Assembly (NCBI RefSeq): GCF_026191675.1
Contig: NZ_JAKRRY010000003.1
Coordinates: forward strand, 240,810 to 304,809
DNA from: Vibrio qingdaonensis
GTDB taxonomy: Bacteria; Pseudomonadota; Gammaproteobacteria; Enterobacterales; Vibrionaceae
Direction: 5' to 3'
Length of the DNA: 64,000 nt
Shown here piece after piece: positions 1-9,676 of the stretch. The position numbers and the translations under genes are program-made. Below the pieces are notes generated by a model. That model did not search any database, was not told the DNA's origin, and saw only the letters and a list, made by a program, of their open reading frames with translations. Each line of letters begins with the position of its first letter. The stretch's first letter is position 1.

Positions 1-1
1 A

Positions 2-427
2 TTCATGTGGGTACTTTGGAATAAAACGGTGTTTGGCAAAAATATCTTCGCGGTTGGTGGTAACCCAGAAGCGGCAAAAGTTTCTGGTGTAAATGTTCCC
101 GTAACCTTGTTGAAAGTCTATGCATTATCAGGGGTGTTTTATGGCTTTGCCGGTATGCTTGAGGCTGGACGAATTGGTAGTGCGACCAACAACCTAGGTT
201 TCCTATATGAACTCGATGCCATTGCTGCTTGTGTGGTAGGTGGTGTGTCATTTGCTGGTGGTGTCGGTAGTATTGCGGGTGTGGTTACCGGCGTATTGAT
301 CTTTACTGTGATCAACTATGGTATGACCTACATCGGCGTCAGCCCGTACTGGCAGTACATTATCAAGGGGTCGATCATTATCTTTGCTGTCGCGCTCGAT
401 TCAATGAAATACGCCAATAAAAAATAG
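2..427 (+). CDS. mglC: Galactose/methyl-galactoside ABC transporter permease MglC (3' part)
   Basis: The reading frame is open from the window edge, so only about the last 141 residues are present. MglC is the inner-membrane permease of the MglABC importer, which brings in galactose and methyl-galactosides. The visible part has the short hydrophobic helices and the small-residue-rich loop (DAIAACVVGGVSFAGGVGS) typical of the RbsC/MglC permease family, and it ends in the charged tail ALDSMKYANKK. It is directly upstream of the galactose catabolic operon, so import and breakdown are linked. A strong terminator follows at once, so mglC should end its own (mglBAC-type) transcript. The ATG at position 5 is internal, not the true start. 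Confidence 0.93.
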   Translation, partial: FMWVLWNKTVFGKNIFAVGGNPEAAKVSGVNVPVTLLKVYALSGVFYGFAGMLEAGRIGSATNNLGFLYELDAIAACVVGGVSFAGGVGSIAGVVTGVLIFTVINYGMTYIGVSPYWQYIIKGSIIIFAVALDSMKYANKK

Positions 428-431
428 TCGC

Positions 432-459
432 AAGGGCACTCCATTGAGTGCCCTTTTTT
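432..459 (+). terminator. Intrinsic terminator after mglC
   Basis: A 10-bp perfect stem (AAGGGCACTC / GAGTGCCCTT) with a 4-nt loop is followed by a run of T. It lies 5 bp after the mglC stop codon. Confidence 0.9.
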
Positions 460-597
460 ATGCCCCCTTCATTATTATCATGATGAAGGATACAGGATTA
501 TGTAATCGTTTAACATTATGTGTAATTCTTATGATGCTGTTTTTAAATCACTTTATTTGCGATTGAATGATCTTTTCGGACTTTTTCATTGTTATCT

Positions 598-613
598 GTG
601 TAAACGTTTACAC
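598..613. promoter_or_regulatory. GalR-type operator of the gal operon
   Basis: GTGTAAACGTTTACAC is a perfect 16-bp palindrome that fits the known GalR/GalS consensus GTGKAANCGNTTNCAC. It lies about 120 bp before the galE start, just upstream of the likely -10 elements, so it should repress galETKM when GalR is bound. The galR gene itself is at 5231-6232. Confidence 0.82.
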
Positions 614-734
614 TTTTTGCGTTCGATCACAGTATGATCTTGCTGACTGTTGCTACAATTTCCTTAGTTTGAAGAATGAGCGCGTATTCTCGGAATAATT
701 CGCTCGCAATTAGAGTGAAACGTAGGAGTGTAAT

Positions 735-1754
735 GTGAAAGTACTAGTGACGGGTGGAATGGGCTACATCGGCAGCCATACCTGCGTTCAGATGTTGGAA
801 AGTGGTATTGAACCTATCATCATCGATAACTTGTGCAATGCCAATCAAGCCGTGTTAGCACGTATTGAAGCGCTTACTGGTCAAGCACCAACGTTTTATC
901 AAGGTGATATTCGCGATGAAGCGTTGCTCGATCGCATTTTTGAAGCACATGAGATTCAGTCGGTGATTCACTTTGCTGGGTTAAAAGCGGTAGGTGAATC
1001 TGTTGCTAAACCTATTGAGTACTACGATAACAATGTGAACGGCACATTGGTTCTTGCTCGTGCAATGAGAAAAGCAGGCGTTAAGAGCATTATCTTCAGT
1101 TCTTCTGCCACGGTGTATGGTGACCCTGACGTGGTGCCCATCACTGAAACTTCTCCTGTTGGAAATACGACCAACCCATACGGTACCAGTAAGTTTATGG
1201 TGGAGCGCTGCCTGAGTGATGTGTTCACCTCTGACGACGAATGGAGCATCACCTTACTACGTTATTTCAATCCTGTTGGTGCGCATCCGTCGGGCACGAT
1301 GGGTGAAGACCCAAAGGGTATCCCTAATAATCTAATGCCTTTTATTGCTCAAGTTGCAGTTGGGCGTCGTGAGAAACTGTCCGTTTTTGGTAATGACTAC
1401 CCAACACCAGATGGCACAGGCGTTCGCGATTATATTCATGTGATGGACTTGGCAGATGGCCATATTGCAGCGCTTAAAGCGGTTGGCCTGAAGGCTGGCT
1501 TACATATTTACAATTTAGGTACCGGTAAAGGCAGCAGTGTTCTAGAAATGGTGGATGCATTTGCAACCGCTAGCGGTAAGCCAATTCCTTACGATCTGCA
1601 CCCTCGTCGTCCAGGTGATATTGCAGAGTGCTGGGCAAGCACTGCAAAAGCAGAGGCGGATTTAAACTGGAAAGCGACACGGACATTACAAGATATGACC
1701 ACGGACTCGTGGCATTGGCAGTCCAGTAACCCCAACGGTTACGACAGCGAATAA
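735..1754 (+). CDS. galE: UDP-glucose 4-epimerase GalE
   Basis: Interconverts UDP-galactose and UDP-glucose in the Leloir pathway and also supplies UDP-galactose for surface polysaccharides. The 339 residues match the family length. The N-terminal Rossmann motif is GGMGYIGSH (residues 7-15); the catalytic short-chain-dehydrogenase residues are Ser124 and Tyr149-x3-Lys153 (YGTSK). The start is a GTG at 735 behind GTAGGAG; the ATG two bases earlier is out of frame and runs straight into a stop. It is the first gene of galETKM, 53 bp before galT. Confidence 0.97.
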   Translation: MKVLVTGGMGYIGSHTCVQMLESGIEPIIIDNLCNANQAVLARIEALTGQAPTFYQGDIRDEALLDRIFEAHEIQSVIHFAGLKAVGESVAKPIEYYDNNVNGTLVLARAMRKAGVKSIIFSSSATVYGDPDVVPITETSPVGNTTNPYGTSKFMVERCLSDVFTSDDEWSITLLRYFNPVGAHPSGTMGEDPKGIPNNLMPFIAQVAVGRREKLSVFGNDYPTPDGTGVRDYIHVMDLADGHIAALKAVGLKAGLHIYNLGTGKGSSVLEMVDAFATASGKPIPYDLHPRRPGDIAECWASTAKAEADLNWKATRTLQDMTTDSWHWQSSNPNGYDSE

Positions 1755-1807
1755 GGCTGCCTCGTTATCTCAAGAGACTTTTAGAATTTAACCATTGAGT
1801 AAGTAAT

Positions 1808-2860
1808 ATGTCGAGTATTGAATTTAATCCAGTCGATCATCCTCATCGCCGTTATAACCCGTTAACAGGACAGTGGATCCTTGTGTCACCACATCGCGCA
1901 AAGCGTCCTTGGAGCGGCCAAAGTGAGGAGGTCTCTCATGTACAACTGCCAACTTACGACGAGAAGTGTTTTCTGTGTCCGACCAATGATCGCATCTCTG
2001 GAGATGTGAACCCAGACTACCAAGGTACTTATGTATTTGGTAACGACTTCGCGGCTTTGATGCCAGATTCCCCTGATGCTCCTGAATCAGAGAATCCATT
2101 GTTTAAAACTCAAGGTGTACGTGGCCTTAGCCGCGTCATCTGCTTCTCGCCAGACCACAGTAAAACATTGCCGGAGCTCACCCCCCAAGAACTGCGCTGC
2201 GTTGTTGATACATGGAATGGGCAAATTGAAGAATTGGGTAAAGAGTATCTTTGGGTTCAAGCTTTTGAAAACAAAGGTGAAGCAATGGGCTGCTCACAGC
2301 CGCACCCTCATGGCCAAATTTGGGCAAACAGTTTTTTGCCTAATGAAATCGAGCGAAAAGATCGCTTAATGCGTGAATATTATCAACAGCAAGGTTCAAA
2401 CTTGCTGGTGGACTATGTCACCGCAGAAATGAAAGATGGCGCGCGCACGGTCGTAGAAACGGAACATTGGCTCGCGATTGTCCCTTACTGGGCGGCGTGG
2501 CCATTCGAAACCATGCTGCTTCCTAAGACGCATATTCGCCGCATGAGCGAACTCAGTGAAGCGCAAAAAGACGATTTAGCGGTTGCCATTAAAATGCTGA
2601 CGTCACGCTACGACAACTTATTTGAGTGCTCTTTCCCCTACTCAATGGGGTGGCACTACGCCCCATTTTTTAATGAAGGTGAAAGCACCGAACATTGGCA
2701 GTTGCATGCGCTTTTCTACCCCCCCTTATTGCGCTCAGCGACGATCCGCAAGTTTATGGTGGGTTATGAAATGTTGGCCGAATCACAACGTGATTTAACC
2801 GCCGAGCAAGCAGCAGAGCGTCTAAGAGCATTGAGTGATGTTCATTACAAACAACAATAA
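1808..2860 (+). CDS. galT: Galactose-1-phosphate uridylyltransferase GalT
   Basis: Transfers UMP from UDP-glucose to galactose-1-phosphate, giving UDP-galactose and glucose-1-phosphate. The product is 350 residues, the normal length. The active-site motif HPHGQ is at residues 166-170, with His168 as the nucleophile by comparison with E. coli His166. The zinc ligands Cys54 and Cys57 (CFLC) and His117 are present. It is the second gene of the operon, and galK follows within about 70 bp. Confidence 0.97.
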   Translation: MSSIEFNPVDHPHRRYNPLTGQWILVSPHRAKRPWSGQSEEVSHVQLPTYDEKCFLCPTNDRISGDVNPDYQGTYVFGNDFAALMPDSPDAPESENPLFKTQGVRGLSRVICFSPDHSKTLPELTPQELRCVVDTWNGQIEELGKEYLWVQAFENKGEAMGCSQPHPHGQIWANSFLPNEIERKDRLMREYYQQQGSNLLVDYVTAEMKDGARTVVETEHWLAIVPYWAAWPFETMLLPKTHIRRMSELSEAQKDDLAVAIKMLTSRYDNLFECSFPYSMGWHYAPFFNEGESTEHWQLHALFYPPLLRSATIRKFMVGYEMLAESQRDLTAEQAAERLRALSDVHYKQQ

Positions 2861-2933
2861 TTTAAAAATTTGATGTTATGAAGTGGGCAAAACGCCGTCA
2901 GCACTAAGGCATCAGGTATTGAGAGAATCTAAA

Positions 2934-4085
2934 ATGAAAGATCTAATTCAAAGCGTAGCAAACTCTTTTGAGAATATACTGGGCTACAAGCCTACTCACT
3001 TCATTCAAGCTCCTGGACGTGTAAATCTAATTGGTGAGCATACTGACTACAACGATGGTTTTGTCTTACCGTGTGCCATTAACTATCAAACCGTGGTTGC
3101 TGCGGCAAAGCGTGACGATAATCTCATTCGCGTTGTCTCTGTTGATTACCAAGACGCGACCGATGAGTTTGATCTCACCCAAGAGATCACTTTTCAACAA
3201 GATAAAATGTGGGCGAACTACATTCGCGGTGTGGTGAAGTGCTTGATGGCTCGCGGCTATCAACTTGGTGGCGCGGATATATCGGTGTCTGGCAATGTAC
3301 CGCAAGGTGCGGGACTGAGCTCTTCTGCTGCACTAGAAGTGGTGATCGGTCAGACATTTAAAACGCTTTATAACCTAGAAATCACGCAAGCTGAAGTCGC
3401 GCTTAACGGCCAGCAAGCGGAGAACGACTTTGTGGGTTGTAATTGCGGCATTATGGATCAGCTTATTTCTGCTGAAGGTAAAGAGAATCACGCTCTGTTG
3501 ATTGACTGCCGCAGTCTTGAAACGCAAGCGGTATCTATGCCTGAAGATATGGCGGTCGTGATTATTAACTCCAACAAAAAGCGTGGCTTAGTGGACAGTG
3601 AGTACAACACTCGTCGCGAGCAATGTGAAGAAGCCGCACGCATTTTTGGTGTAAAAGCGTTGCGTGATGTCTCGATAGGGCAGTTCAATGAGCGTGCTGC
3701 TGAGTTGGATGAAATGGTCGCTAAACGCGCGCGTCACGTCATCACTGAAAACGATCGCACGGTTGAAGCAGCAAAAGCACTCAGTGCTGGCGATATGAAG
3801 CGCATGAGTGAGCTAATGGCAGAATCACACATTTCGATGCGTGATGATTTTGAAATCACAGTGAAAGAGGTTGATACCATCGTGGATATCGTAAAGGCCG
3901 TCATTGGTGATCAAGGTGGTGTACGTATGACAGGCGGTGGCTTTGGTGGTTGTATTGTATCGTTAATCCCCCCGTCATTGGTGGGCGAAGTGACAGCGGC
4001 GATTGCAGAGCAGTATGAAGCGGCAACAGGATTGAAAGAATCTATTTATGTATGCCAAGCGAAAGATGGCGCAGGAGCGGTATAG
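2934..4085 (+). CDS. galK: Galactokinase GalK
   Basis: Phosphorylates alpha-D-galactose with ATP, the entry step of the Leloir pathway. It belongs to the GHMP kinase family: the galactokinase signature [15 protein letters not shown] lies near the N-terminus, the ATP-binding [13 protein letters not shown] loop near residue 125, and motif 3 (GGGFGGC) near the C-terminus. I place the start at ATG 2934, behind GAGAGAAT. An in-frame GTG at 2883 would add 17 residues that galactokinases do not have. The stop codon is 2 bp before the galM start, so the two are probably translationally coupled. Confidence 0.96.
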   Translation: MKDLIQSVANSFENILGYKPTHFIQAPGRVNLIGEHTDYNDGFVLPCAINYQTVVAAAKRDDNLIRVVSVDYQDATDEFDLTQEITFQQDKMWANYIRGVVKCLMARGYQLGGADISVSGNVPQGAGLSSSAALEVVIGQTFKTLYNLEITQAEVALNGQQAENDFVGCNCGIMDQLISAEGKENHALLIDCRSLETQAVSMPEDMAVVIINSNKKRGLVDSEYNTRREQCEEAARIFGVKALRDVSIGQFNERAAELDEMVAKRARHVITENDRTVEAAKALSAGDMKRMSELMAESHISMRDDFEITVKEVDTIVDIVKAVIGDQGGVRMTGGGFGGCIVSLIPPSLVGEVTAAIAEQYEAATGLKESIYVCQAKDGAGAV

Positions 4086-4087
4086 CA

Positions 4088-5173
4088 ATGACAAATATGA
4101 GTGAGCGATTAAGCACAATAGAACACTCAATGACTCAATCCGCAGCGCGTGATGGGGTACCTGCAAAGGTACTTCATTTAAGAAACGCATCGGGAATGAC
4201 CGCGTCATTTATGGATGTTGGCGCTACGTGGTTGAGTTGCTTGCTACCTTTGGCAGAGGGACCGCGGGAGGTGCTATTACGTTCACCCAATATGACGGAG
4301 CACACGAAACAAGGGGCGTATTTTGGTTCAGTGGTGGGGAGATACGCCAATCGAATTGATAAAGGGCAATTCGAGATAGGTGGCAAGTGGTATCAAGTCA
4401 CTTGTAATAATGGCGAAAACGCTTTGCATGGGGGTGCAGAGGGTTTTGATAAACGTCGTTGGTGTATTGACTCACACACTGAATCAACTCTTGTTTTTTC
4501 TTTGTTATCAGAAGACGGTGATCAAGGTTTTCCGGGTAATGCACGGATTCAAGTTGAGTACCATCTTAGTGATGATAATGCGTTAACCATTCGCTACCAA
4601 GCGTCTTGCGATCAAACATCGCCGATGAACTTGACTAACCATGCTTATTTTAATTTAGCGGGTGAGTCGAGTTCTGCGAAGAGCACCGGTCATCACTTGC
4701 AAATCTATGCTGATTCATATTTGCCGACCAGAAACGATCTGATCCCACTGGGTGAAGTCAAACCAGTGGATGCGACAAGTTTTGACTTTAGAGAACAAAA
4801 ACAAGTCGGTCGTGATTTCCTAACGGATACAGATCAACAGATTGCTGGTGGATACGATCACTCTTTTGTGTTCGACACTGAGTTAATCAATGGGCAAGCG
4901 GTAGTGGCTACGTTAGTGTCGCCAGAGCGAGATGTGACGATGGAAGTGCTAACGACTAAACCGGCGATGCAGGTGTACTCAGGTAATTTTCTCAATGATG
5001 CGCCTGGAGTGAGCCAAGCTTATGCGAATCTTCATGGCATTGCATTGGAGACACAATATTTCCCCGACGGGCCAAACCATCCAGAATGGCAAGGCCGTAA
5101 TGGCATGCTTGAGCTCGATGAGGTGTATCAGCATCATACGGTTTATCGGTTTAACTTTTCATCGCTGGCGTGA
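4088..5173 (+). CDS. galM: Galactose mutarotase (aldose 1-epimerase) GalM
   Basis: Interconverts the beta and alpha anomers of galactose so that GalK receives the alpha form. The product is 361 residues. Family motifs include NLTNHAYFNLAG with the catalytic His near the middle and LETQYFPDGPNHP near residue 320, which carries the catalytic Glu. The start at ATG 4088 lies 2 bp after the galK stop behind GCAGGAG; an upstream in-frame codon at 4052 would place the start inside galK. It closes the galETKM operon. Confidence 0.95.
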   Translation: MTNMSERLSTIEHSMTQSAARDGVPAKVLHLRNASGMTASFMDVGATWLSCLLPLAEGPREVLLRSPNMTEHTKQGAYFGSVVGRYANRIDKGQFEIGGKWYQVTCNNGENALHGGAEGFDKRRWCIDSHTESTLVFSLLSEDGDQGFPGNARIQVEYHLSDDNALTIRYQASCDQTSPMNLTNHAYFNLAGESSSAKSTGHHLQIYADSYLPTRNDLIPLGEVKPVDATSFDFREQKQVGRDFLTDTDQQIAGGYDHSFVFDTELINGQAVVATLVSPERDVTMEVLTTKPAMQVYSGNFLNDAPGVSQAYANLHGIALETQYFPDGPNHPEWQGRNGMLELDEVYQHHTVYRFNFSSLA

Positions 5174-5210
5174 CAATAAAAAACCACGATTTATCGTGGT
5201 TTTTTATTGT
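5173..5210. terminator. Bidirectional terminator between galM and galR
   Basis: A 17-bp perfect stem (CAATAAAAAACCACGAT and its complement) with a 2-nt loop has A and T tracts on both sides. It can end both galM (plus) and galR (minus) transcripts. Confidence 0.9.
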
Positions 5211-5230
5211 CTGTGTAATGAGCAACAGTA

Positions 5231-6232
5231 TTAAGCTTTTCGAGCGACAGAAGAGCGTTGAACCAAGGTTGGAGAGTAGACCATAGGTTCCGTTTCTACA
5301 GGTTTATTTTTGGATAGGGCTAACGCAATTTGCGCCGCTTTTTCTGCCATCATTTGTATTGGGTAGCGAATAGTGGTTAGCTTTGGATGCAGGTACCTAG
5401 CAATGAGTCCATCATCGAAGCCTATGATGGACATTTGATTTGGCAAGGCGTATTGATTCTCTTCGAGTACAGAAAGAGAGCCAGCAGCCATATTATCATT
5501 GTAGGCAACGACAGCCGTGATCGGTAATGACTTGGTCAGCAAGTTGGTCATGGCTTTCTCGCCGCCATCGCTGTCTGGCGAACCATATTCGATATAGCTT
5601 GCCGACAAGGTAATGTTATTCGCTTTAAGTGCGTCACGGTAGCCTTCAAGGCGTTGGTCAACATCTTCAATGTTATGTGATGATGCGACACAGGCGATAT
5701 TGGTGTGTCCATTACGAATCAGGTGCTCCGTGGCGATGTAAGCCCCTTTATAGTTATCCAAAGAGATACAGCGTCCCGGTAGTTGTGGGATATCACGATT
5801 GATATAAACGAGCCCTTTGACTTCTTCAGCGTATTGGATTAATTCTTCATCAGAGAGGGATTTAGAGTGAATAACGAGTGCATCGCAACGGCTATTAATT
5901 AATAATTCAATGGCTTTTCGCTCTTCTTCAGCATCGTGATAACCATTGCCAACCAGAATATGCTTACCGTGTTGATGCGCGACTTTATCGACAGCTTTCA
6001 CTAAGGTACCGAAAAAAGGATCGGATACATCACTCACGAGGACACCGACAGTATTCGTGCTTTGACTGACCAATGCTCGTGCATTGGCATTCGGTCGATA
6101 ACCGAGTTTTTTCATCGCTGTTGTCACAGATGCGATGGAAGCGGCGCTTGCTTTGGGTGATTTGTTGATCACGCGAGAAACGGTTGCTACGGAGACACCT
6201 GCTTCTTTTGCGACATCTTTTATCGTTGCCAT
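5231..6232 (-). CDS. galR: LacI-family repressor GalR
   Basis: Likely galactose-responsive repressor of galETKM and perhaps mglBAC. The product is 333 residues. The N-terminal LacI-type helix-turn-helix and hinge helix occupy about residues 1-60 (IKDVAKEAGVSVATVSRVIN, then NANARALVSQSTNTVGVLV); a periplasmic-binding-protein-like sugar domain follows. It is convergent with galM, and palindromes of the LacI class lie in its own upstream region, so autoregulation is plausible. GalS or another galactose regulator of the same family cannot be excluded, but the location and the perfect GalR box before galE favour GalR. Confidence 0.9.
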   Translation of the reverse strand: MATIKDVAKEAGVSVATVSRVINKSPKASAASIASVTTAMKKLGYRPNANARALVSQSTNTVGVLVSDVSDPFFGTLVKAVDKVAHQHGKHILVGNGYHDAEEERKAIELLINSRCDALVIHSKSLSDEELIQYAEEVKGLVYINRDIPQLPGRCISLDNYKGAYIATEHLIRNGHTNIACVASSHNIEDVDQRLEGYRDALKANNITLSASYIEYGSPDSDGGEKAMTNLLTKSLPITAVVAYNDNMAAGSLSVLEENQYALPNQMSIIGFDDGLIARYLHPKLTTIRYPIQMMAEKAAQIALALSKNKPVETEPMVYSPTLVQRSSVARKA

Positions 6233-6564
6233 CTGAAACCTCTTATAATCTATAAACTAATTAGACGCTTGTTGTGTAAATATCGCAAACAATGTTTCAC
6301 AAAAATAAAGGGTTTGTGATGCACGACACTAACAGCAGCGGGAATTAGGCAGAGGTGTAAACGTTTTACAAATGTCGGATACTTCTTATTACCCATTGTT
6401 TCGTGTCCAATGGATTTATATGGGTTTATTTGACCTCCTTGTTGTAGTGTTTAAATGACACGTTTTGTGGCTAATGTTTTTTTAATGCACTGTTATATAA
6501 GAAGTAATAATGTTGGAATGAAATGTGCATTATAGTCATTAGATTGATGATTAAGTGAAGTACG
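6233..6564. other. galR-nnrS divergent intergenic region
   Basis: This 332-bp AT-rich stretch contains the LacI-type palindrome at 6355-6370, a second weaker symmetric element at 6285-6300 (GCAAACAATGTTTCAC), and no ORF that looks real. I looked for an NsrR or FNR box upstream of nnrS and saw only a weak partial palindrome around 6525-6545. Confidence 0.5.
6355..6370. promoter_or_regulatory. LacI-family operator upstream of galR
   Basis: TGTAAA-CGT-TTTACA is a 15-bp inverted repeat with a 3-nt centre (6356-6370). Its left part is identical to the GalR box before galE. It lies about 120 bp upstream of galR and may mediate GalR autoregulation. Confidence 0.55.
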
Positions 6565-7749
6565 ATGATAAATATTACAGACAAAAAAGTGGAAGAAAAA
6601 ATCCCAGCATGGTTGCGTCTTGGGTTTCGGCCGTTTTTTCTGATGGGCAGCGTATACGCCATCTTCGCCGTGGTGGCTTGGGTTATCATGTTCCAAAAGG
6701 GTCAACCTGATGCGCTGCATGTCCCTGCGCTCTGGTGGCATGCTCATGAAATGATTTTTGGTTTTTCAATGGCGATTGTCGTGGGTTTTGTTTTGACGGC
6801 TGTTCAAACTTGGACGGGGGTAAATGGGACGAAACATCATCGCTTGCTTATGCTGGTGGTGTTGTGGCTTGCTCCGCGAGTACTGTTTTGGACTCCGGCC
6901 CCACTTTGGCTAATATCTGTGATTGAAACAGGGTTTATTTTGTTGGCCGCTTATGAAATTGGCACGCGGGTTTATGCATCCAAAGGTTGGAAAAACTTGT
7001 TTTTTGTCCCGCTATTTTTGCTTGCGATTTTCGCCAATTTTGCCAGTTACGCCACGATTAAAGGGATGCCTCCTTTTAGTAGCAGCGCCGTGTGGCAAGC
7101 CATGTTGTGGTGGTTTACGATTCTACTCTCCATTATGGGTGGACGCGTGATTCCATTTTTTGCCGCGAAGCGTTTTCAATACGACAAACCCCAACCCAAA
7201 GTTTGGATTGAGTGGGGAGCGACATTGCCATTAATGGGATTGTTTATCTTAAGCTTTTTCCCGTTGTCTTTCGCTGCTTTAAGTCAGCCGTTGATGCTGA
7301 TTGCAGGCGTTTTTCAATTGGTGAAGTGGTTACGTTGGAAGCCTTGGCTAACGCTATCTGAGCCGTTAGTGTGGTCGCTAATGCTAGCGTATCTGTGTAT
7401 TCCATTAAGTTTACTTTATCGCGGCCTTCTGACCGATGCCTTTGCGGCGCATGCGATGTTACATTTGTTTGCTGTGGGTGCGCTTGGTGGTTTAATTCTG
7501 GCTATGATCAGCCGAGTGACGATGGGCCATACAGGACGGGCGATTTATCAAGGGCCTAATATGACGCTTCCTTTTCTCGCCATCACCGTGGCGGCGTTGT
7601 TGCGCAGTGTTGGTGTAGCGTTATGGCCACAGCATATGTTTACCATGATTGACGTTAGTGCCGGGTTGTGGGCGTATGCGTTTTCAATGTATGTCTACCA
7701 TTTTGGCAAGATGCTCGTGACACCGCGTGTGGATGGTCACCCCGGCTAA
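6565..7749 (+). CDS. nnrS: NnrS family heme/copper membrane protein
   Basis: NnrS proteins are polytopic inner-membrane proteins associated with nitric-oxide stress and denitrification; some bind heme and copper. The 394 residues contain about 12 hydrophobic segments. The conserved WWHAHEMIFGF segment near residue 57 carries two histidines, and a second His-containing helix (LLHLF-like, AHAMLHLFAVGALGG) is near residue 295. The start at ATG 6565 lies after AAGTGAAG. No NO reductase or NsrR gene is visible nearby, so the gene stands alone between galR and asnB. Family assignment is firm; the exact role is inferred from the family only. Confidence 0.9.
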   Translation: MINITDKKVEEKIPAWLRLGFRPFFLMGSVYAIFAVVAWVIMFQKGQPDALHVPALWWHAHEMIFGFSMAIVVGFVLTAVQTWTGVNGTKHHRLLMLVVLWLAPRVLFWTPAPLWLISVIETGFILLAAYEIGTRVYASKGWKNLFFVPLFLLAIFANFASYATIKGMPPFSSSAVWQAMLWWFTILLSIMGGRVIPFFAAKRFQYDKPQPKVWIEWGATLPLMGLFILSFFPLSFAALSQPLMLIAGVFQLVKWLRWKPWLTLSEPLVWSLMLAYLCIPLSLLYRGLLTDAFAAHAMLHLFAVGALGGLILAMISRVTMGHTGRAIYQGPNMTLPFLAITVAALLRSVGVALWPQHMFTMIDVSAGLWAYAFSMYVYHFGKMLVTPRVDGHPG

Positions 7750-7770
7750 TGCGATGTGCTACGGCGCAAT

Positions 7771-7798
7771 AAAAAACCAGCCTAAAGGCTGGTTTTTT
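7771..7798. terminator. Bidirectional terminator between nnrS and asnB
   Basis: The stem AAAAAACCAGCC / GGCTGGTTTTTT (12 bp) has a 4-nt loop and A/T tracts on both strands, between two convergent genes. Confidence 0.9.
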
Positions 7799-7831
7799 AT
7801 TATGAGAATCGCGAAGCGGTTCGTTTAACGC

Positions 7832-9496
7832 TTAGTAAGCATCATTGTGGACGGCTTGAACTGCACGGCCTGATGGGTCGACACAGTTTTGGAATGACTC
7901 ATCCCATTCAATCGCTTTCGCTGAAGAACACGCGACCGATGGACCACCAGGAACACAGTGTGCCGCAGATTCTAGAGGGAATAGCTCTTCAAAGATTTCA
8001 CGGTACGCGTAACCTTCTTTAGTCGTTGGCGTGTTATATGGGAATCTAAAGGCTGCCGTTTCCATTTGTGTATCGGTGACTTTTTCTTCCGCTACGGCTT
8101 TCAGAGTATCAATCCAGTCGTAACCCACGCCGTCAGAGAATTGTTCTTTTTGACGCCATGCAATGGATTCCGGCAGATAATGCTCGAAACATTCACGTAG
8201 AATGTGCTTCTCCATTTTACCGTTGCCACACATCTTATCTTCAGGGTTTAAGCGCATCGCGACATCAATAAACTCTTTGTCTAAGAAAGGTACGCGGCCT
8301 TCCACGCCCCATGCGGCAAGAGATTTATTTGCACGAGCACAGTCAAACATATTGAGTGCCAGCAACTTACGTACTGTCTCTTCGTGGAACTCTTTAGCGT
8401 TAGGCGCTTTGTGGAAGTAAAGGTAACCTCCGAAAATTTCGTCAGCCCCTTCGCCAGAAAGCACCATTTTTATGCCCATTGCTTTGATCTTACGAGCCAG
8501 TAGGTACATTGGTGTAGAGGCGCGAATTGTCGTCACGTCATAGGTTTCAATGTGATAAATAACGTCACGAATCGCGTCTAAGCCTTCTTGGATCGTGTAA
8601 GTCATCTCGTGGTGAACGGTACCAATTTGGTCTGCCACTTCACGAGCCGCGATAAGGTCAGGAGCGCCTTCTAAGCCTACTGCAAACGAGTGCAATTGTG
8701 GCCACCATGCTTCTGATTGGCCATCATCTTCAATTCGCATAGCAGCAAAACGTTTAGCAACCGCTGAAGTGATCGATGAATCAAGGCCACCAGAGAGTAG
8801 TACACCGTATGGGACATCGGTCATCAGTTGGCGCTTAACCGCCGCTTCTAATGCTTCGGTTAGGTCAGCTTTGCTGGTGGAGTTGCCTTGTACGGCAGCG
8901 TACTCATTCCAGTCTCGCAAGTAATAACGCTGAGGCTCTGCATCCTCTGAGCGATAAAAGCTACCAGGAGGGAACTCACTGATGGTTTTACAAACTGGAA
9001 CCAGGGCTTTCATTTCCGATGCCACATAGTAGTTACCATGTTCATCATACCCTTGATACAGAGGGATAATACCGATGTGGTCACGTCCCACGAGGTACTG
9101 GTCTTTTTCTTCATCATAAAGAACAAATGCGAAAATACCGTTGAGTTCTTCAAGTAGATCGGCGCCGAATTCTTGATAAAGAGCGAGAATAACTTCGCAA
9201 TCAGAATCCGTTTGAAAATCGTACTTGTCTTCATAACGTGCACGAATTTCTTTGTGGTTATAGATTTCACCGTTAACGGCAAGGATGTGTTTTTTATCTT
9301 GGCTGTAAAGTGGTTGAGCACCACTATTTAGACCAACAATCGCTAGACGCTCATGGGCAAGGATGGCTTTATCCGATGAATAAATGCCGGACCAATCAGG
9401 GCCTCGGTGGCGAAGCTTTTTAGACATTTCTAACGCCACTGGGCGTAGGGCGGCTGCATCAGTCTTGATGTCTAAAATGCCAAATATTGAGCACAT
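7832..9496 (-). CDS. asnB: Asparagine synthase B (glutamine-hydrolysing)
   Basis: Makes asparagine from aspartate, ATP and glutamine. The 554 residues match E. coli AsnB. Cys2 (MCSIFGILD), exposed after removal of Met1, is the glutaminase nucleophile; residues 1 to about 200 form the N-terminal Ntn-type glutaminase. The synthetase half has the ATP-pyrophosphatase loop SGGLDSS near residue 237. The start sits behind AAAAGGAATTGCT. It is transcribed alone, convergent with nnrS. Confidence 0.97.
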   Translation of the reverse strand: MCSIFGILDIKTDAAALRPVALEMSKKLRHRGPDWSGIYSSDKAILAHERLAIVGLNSGAQPLYSQDKKHILAVNGEIYNHKEIRARYEDKYDFQTDSDCEVILALYQEFGADLLEELNGIFAFVLYDEEKDQYLVGRDHIGIIPLYQGYDEHGNYYVASEMKALVPVCKTISEFPPGSFYRSEDAEPQRYYLRDWNEYAAVQGNSTSKADLTEALEAAVKRQLMTDVPYGVLLSGGLDSSITSAVAKRFAAMRIEDDGQSEAWWPQLHSFAVGLEGAPDLIAAREVADQIGTVHHEMTYTIQEGLDAIRDVIYHIETYDVTTIRASTPMYLLARKIKAMGIKMVLSGEGADEIFGGYLYFHKAPNAKEFHEETVRKLLALNMFDCARANKSLAAWGVEGRVPFLDKEFIDVAMRLNPEDKMCGNGKMEKHILRECFEHYLPESIAWRQKEQFSDGVGYDWIDTLKAVAEEKVTDTQMETAAFRFPYNTPTTKEGYAYREIFEELFPLESAAHCVPGGPSVACSSAKAIEWDESFQNCVDPSGRAVQAVHNDAY

Positions 9497-9676
9497 AGCA
9501 ATTCCTTTTTAATTAAATCTAAATCTCTTGAATCCAATTTGCCATCTGCTCAAAAAAAAGCAACCGCAGCGAACGAAAAAGATAATAAACAGCACCCATT
9601 GTTGAATGAAATTTAATAATTATTGTAATTAGGTGAATATTATCTATGTGGCGTGTGAGGTGTGACCGTTTTTTGG

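Larger units (their letters stand above)
428..734. other. mglC-galE intergenic control region
   Basis: This 307-bp stretch holds the mglC terminator, the GalR-type operator at 598-613, a weak CRP-like site around 616-631 (its right half TCACA is perfect, its left half is poor) and two -10-like hexamers, TATGAT at 633-638 and TACAAT at 654-659. I see no small ORF with a ribosome binding site. Confidence 0.6.

Noticed and set aside
616..631. CRP site before galE
   Set aside because: Right half TCACA is perfect but the left half TTTGC is poor, so I only mention it as weak in the intergenic entry.
6471..6747. Overlapping minus-strand frames around the nnrS start
   Set aside because: Low-complexity His/Ile-rich peptides partly inside nnrS; no ribosome site.
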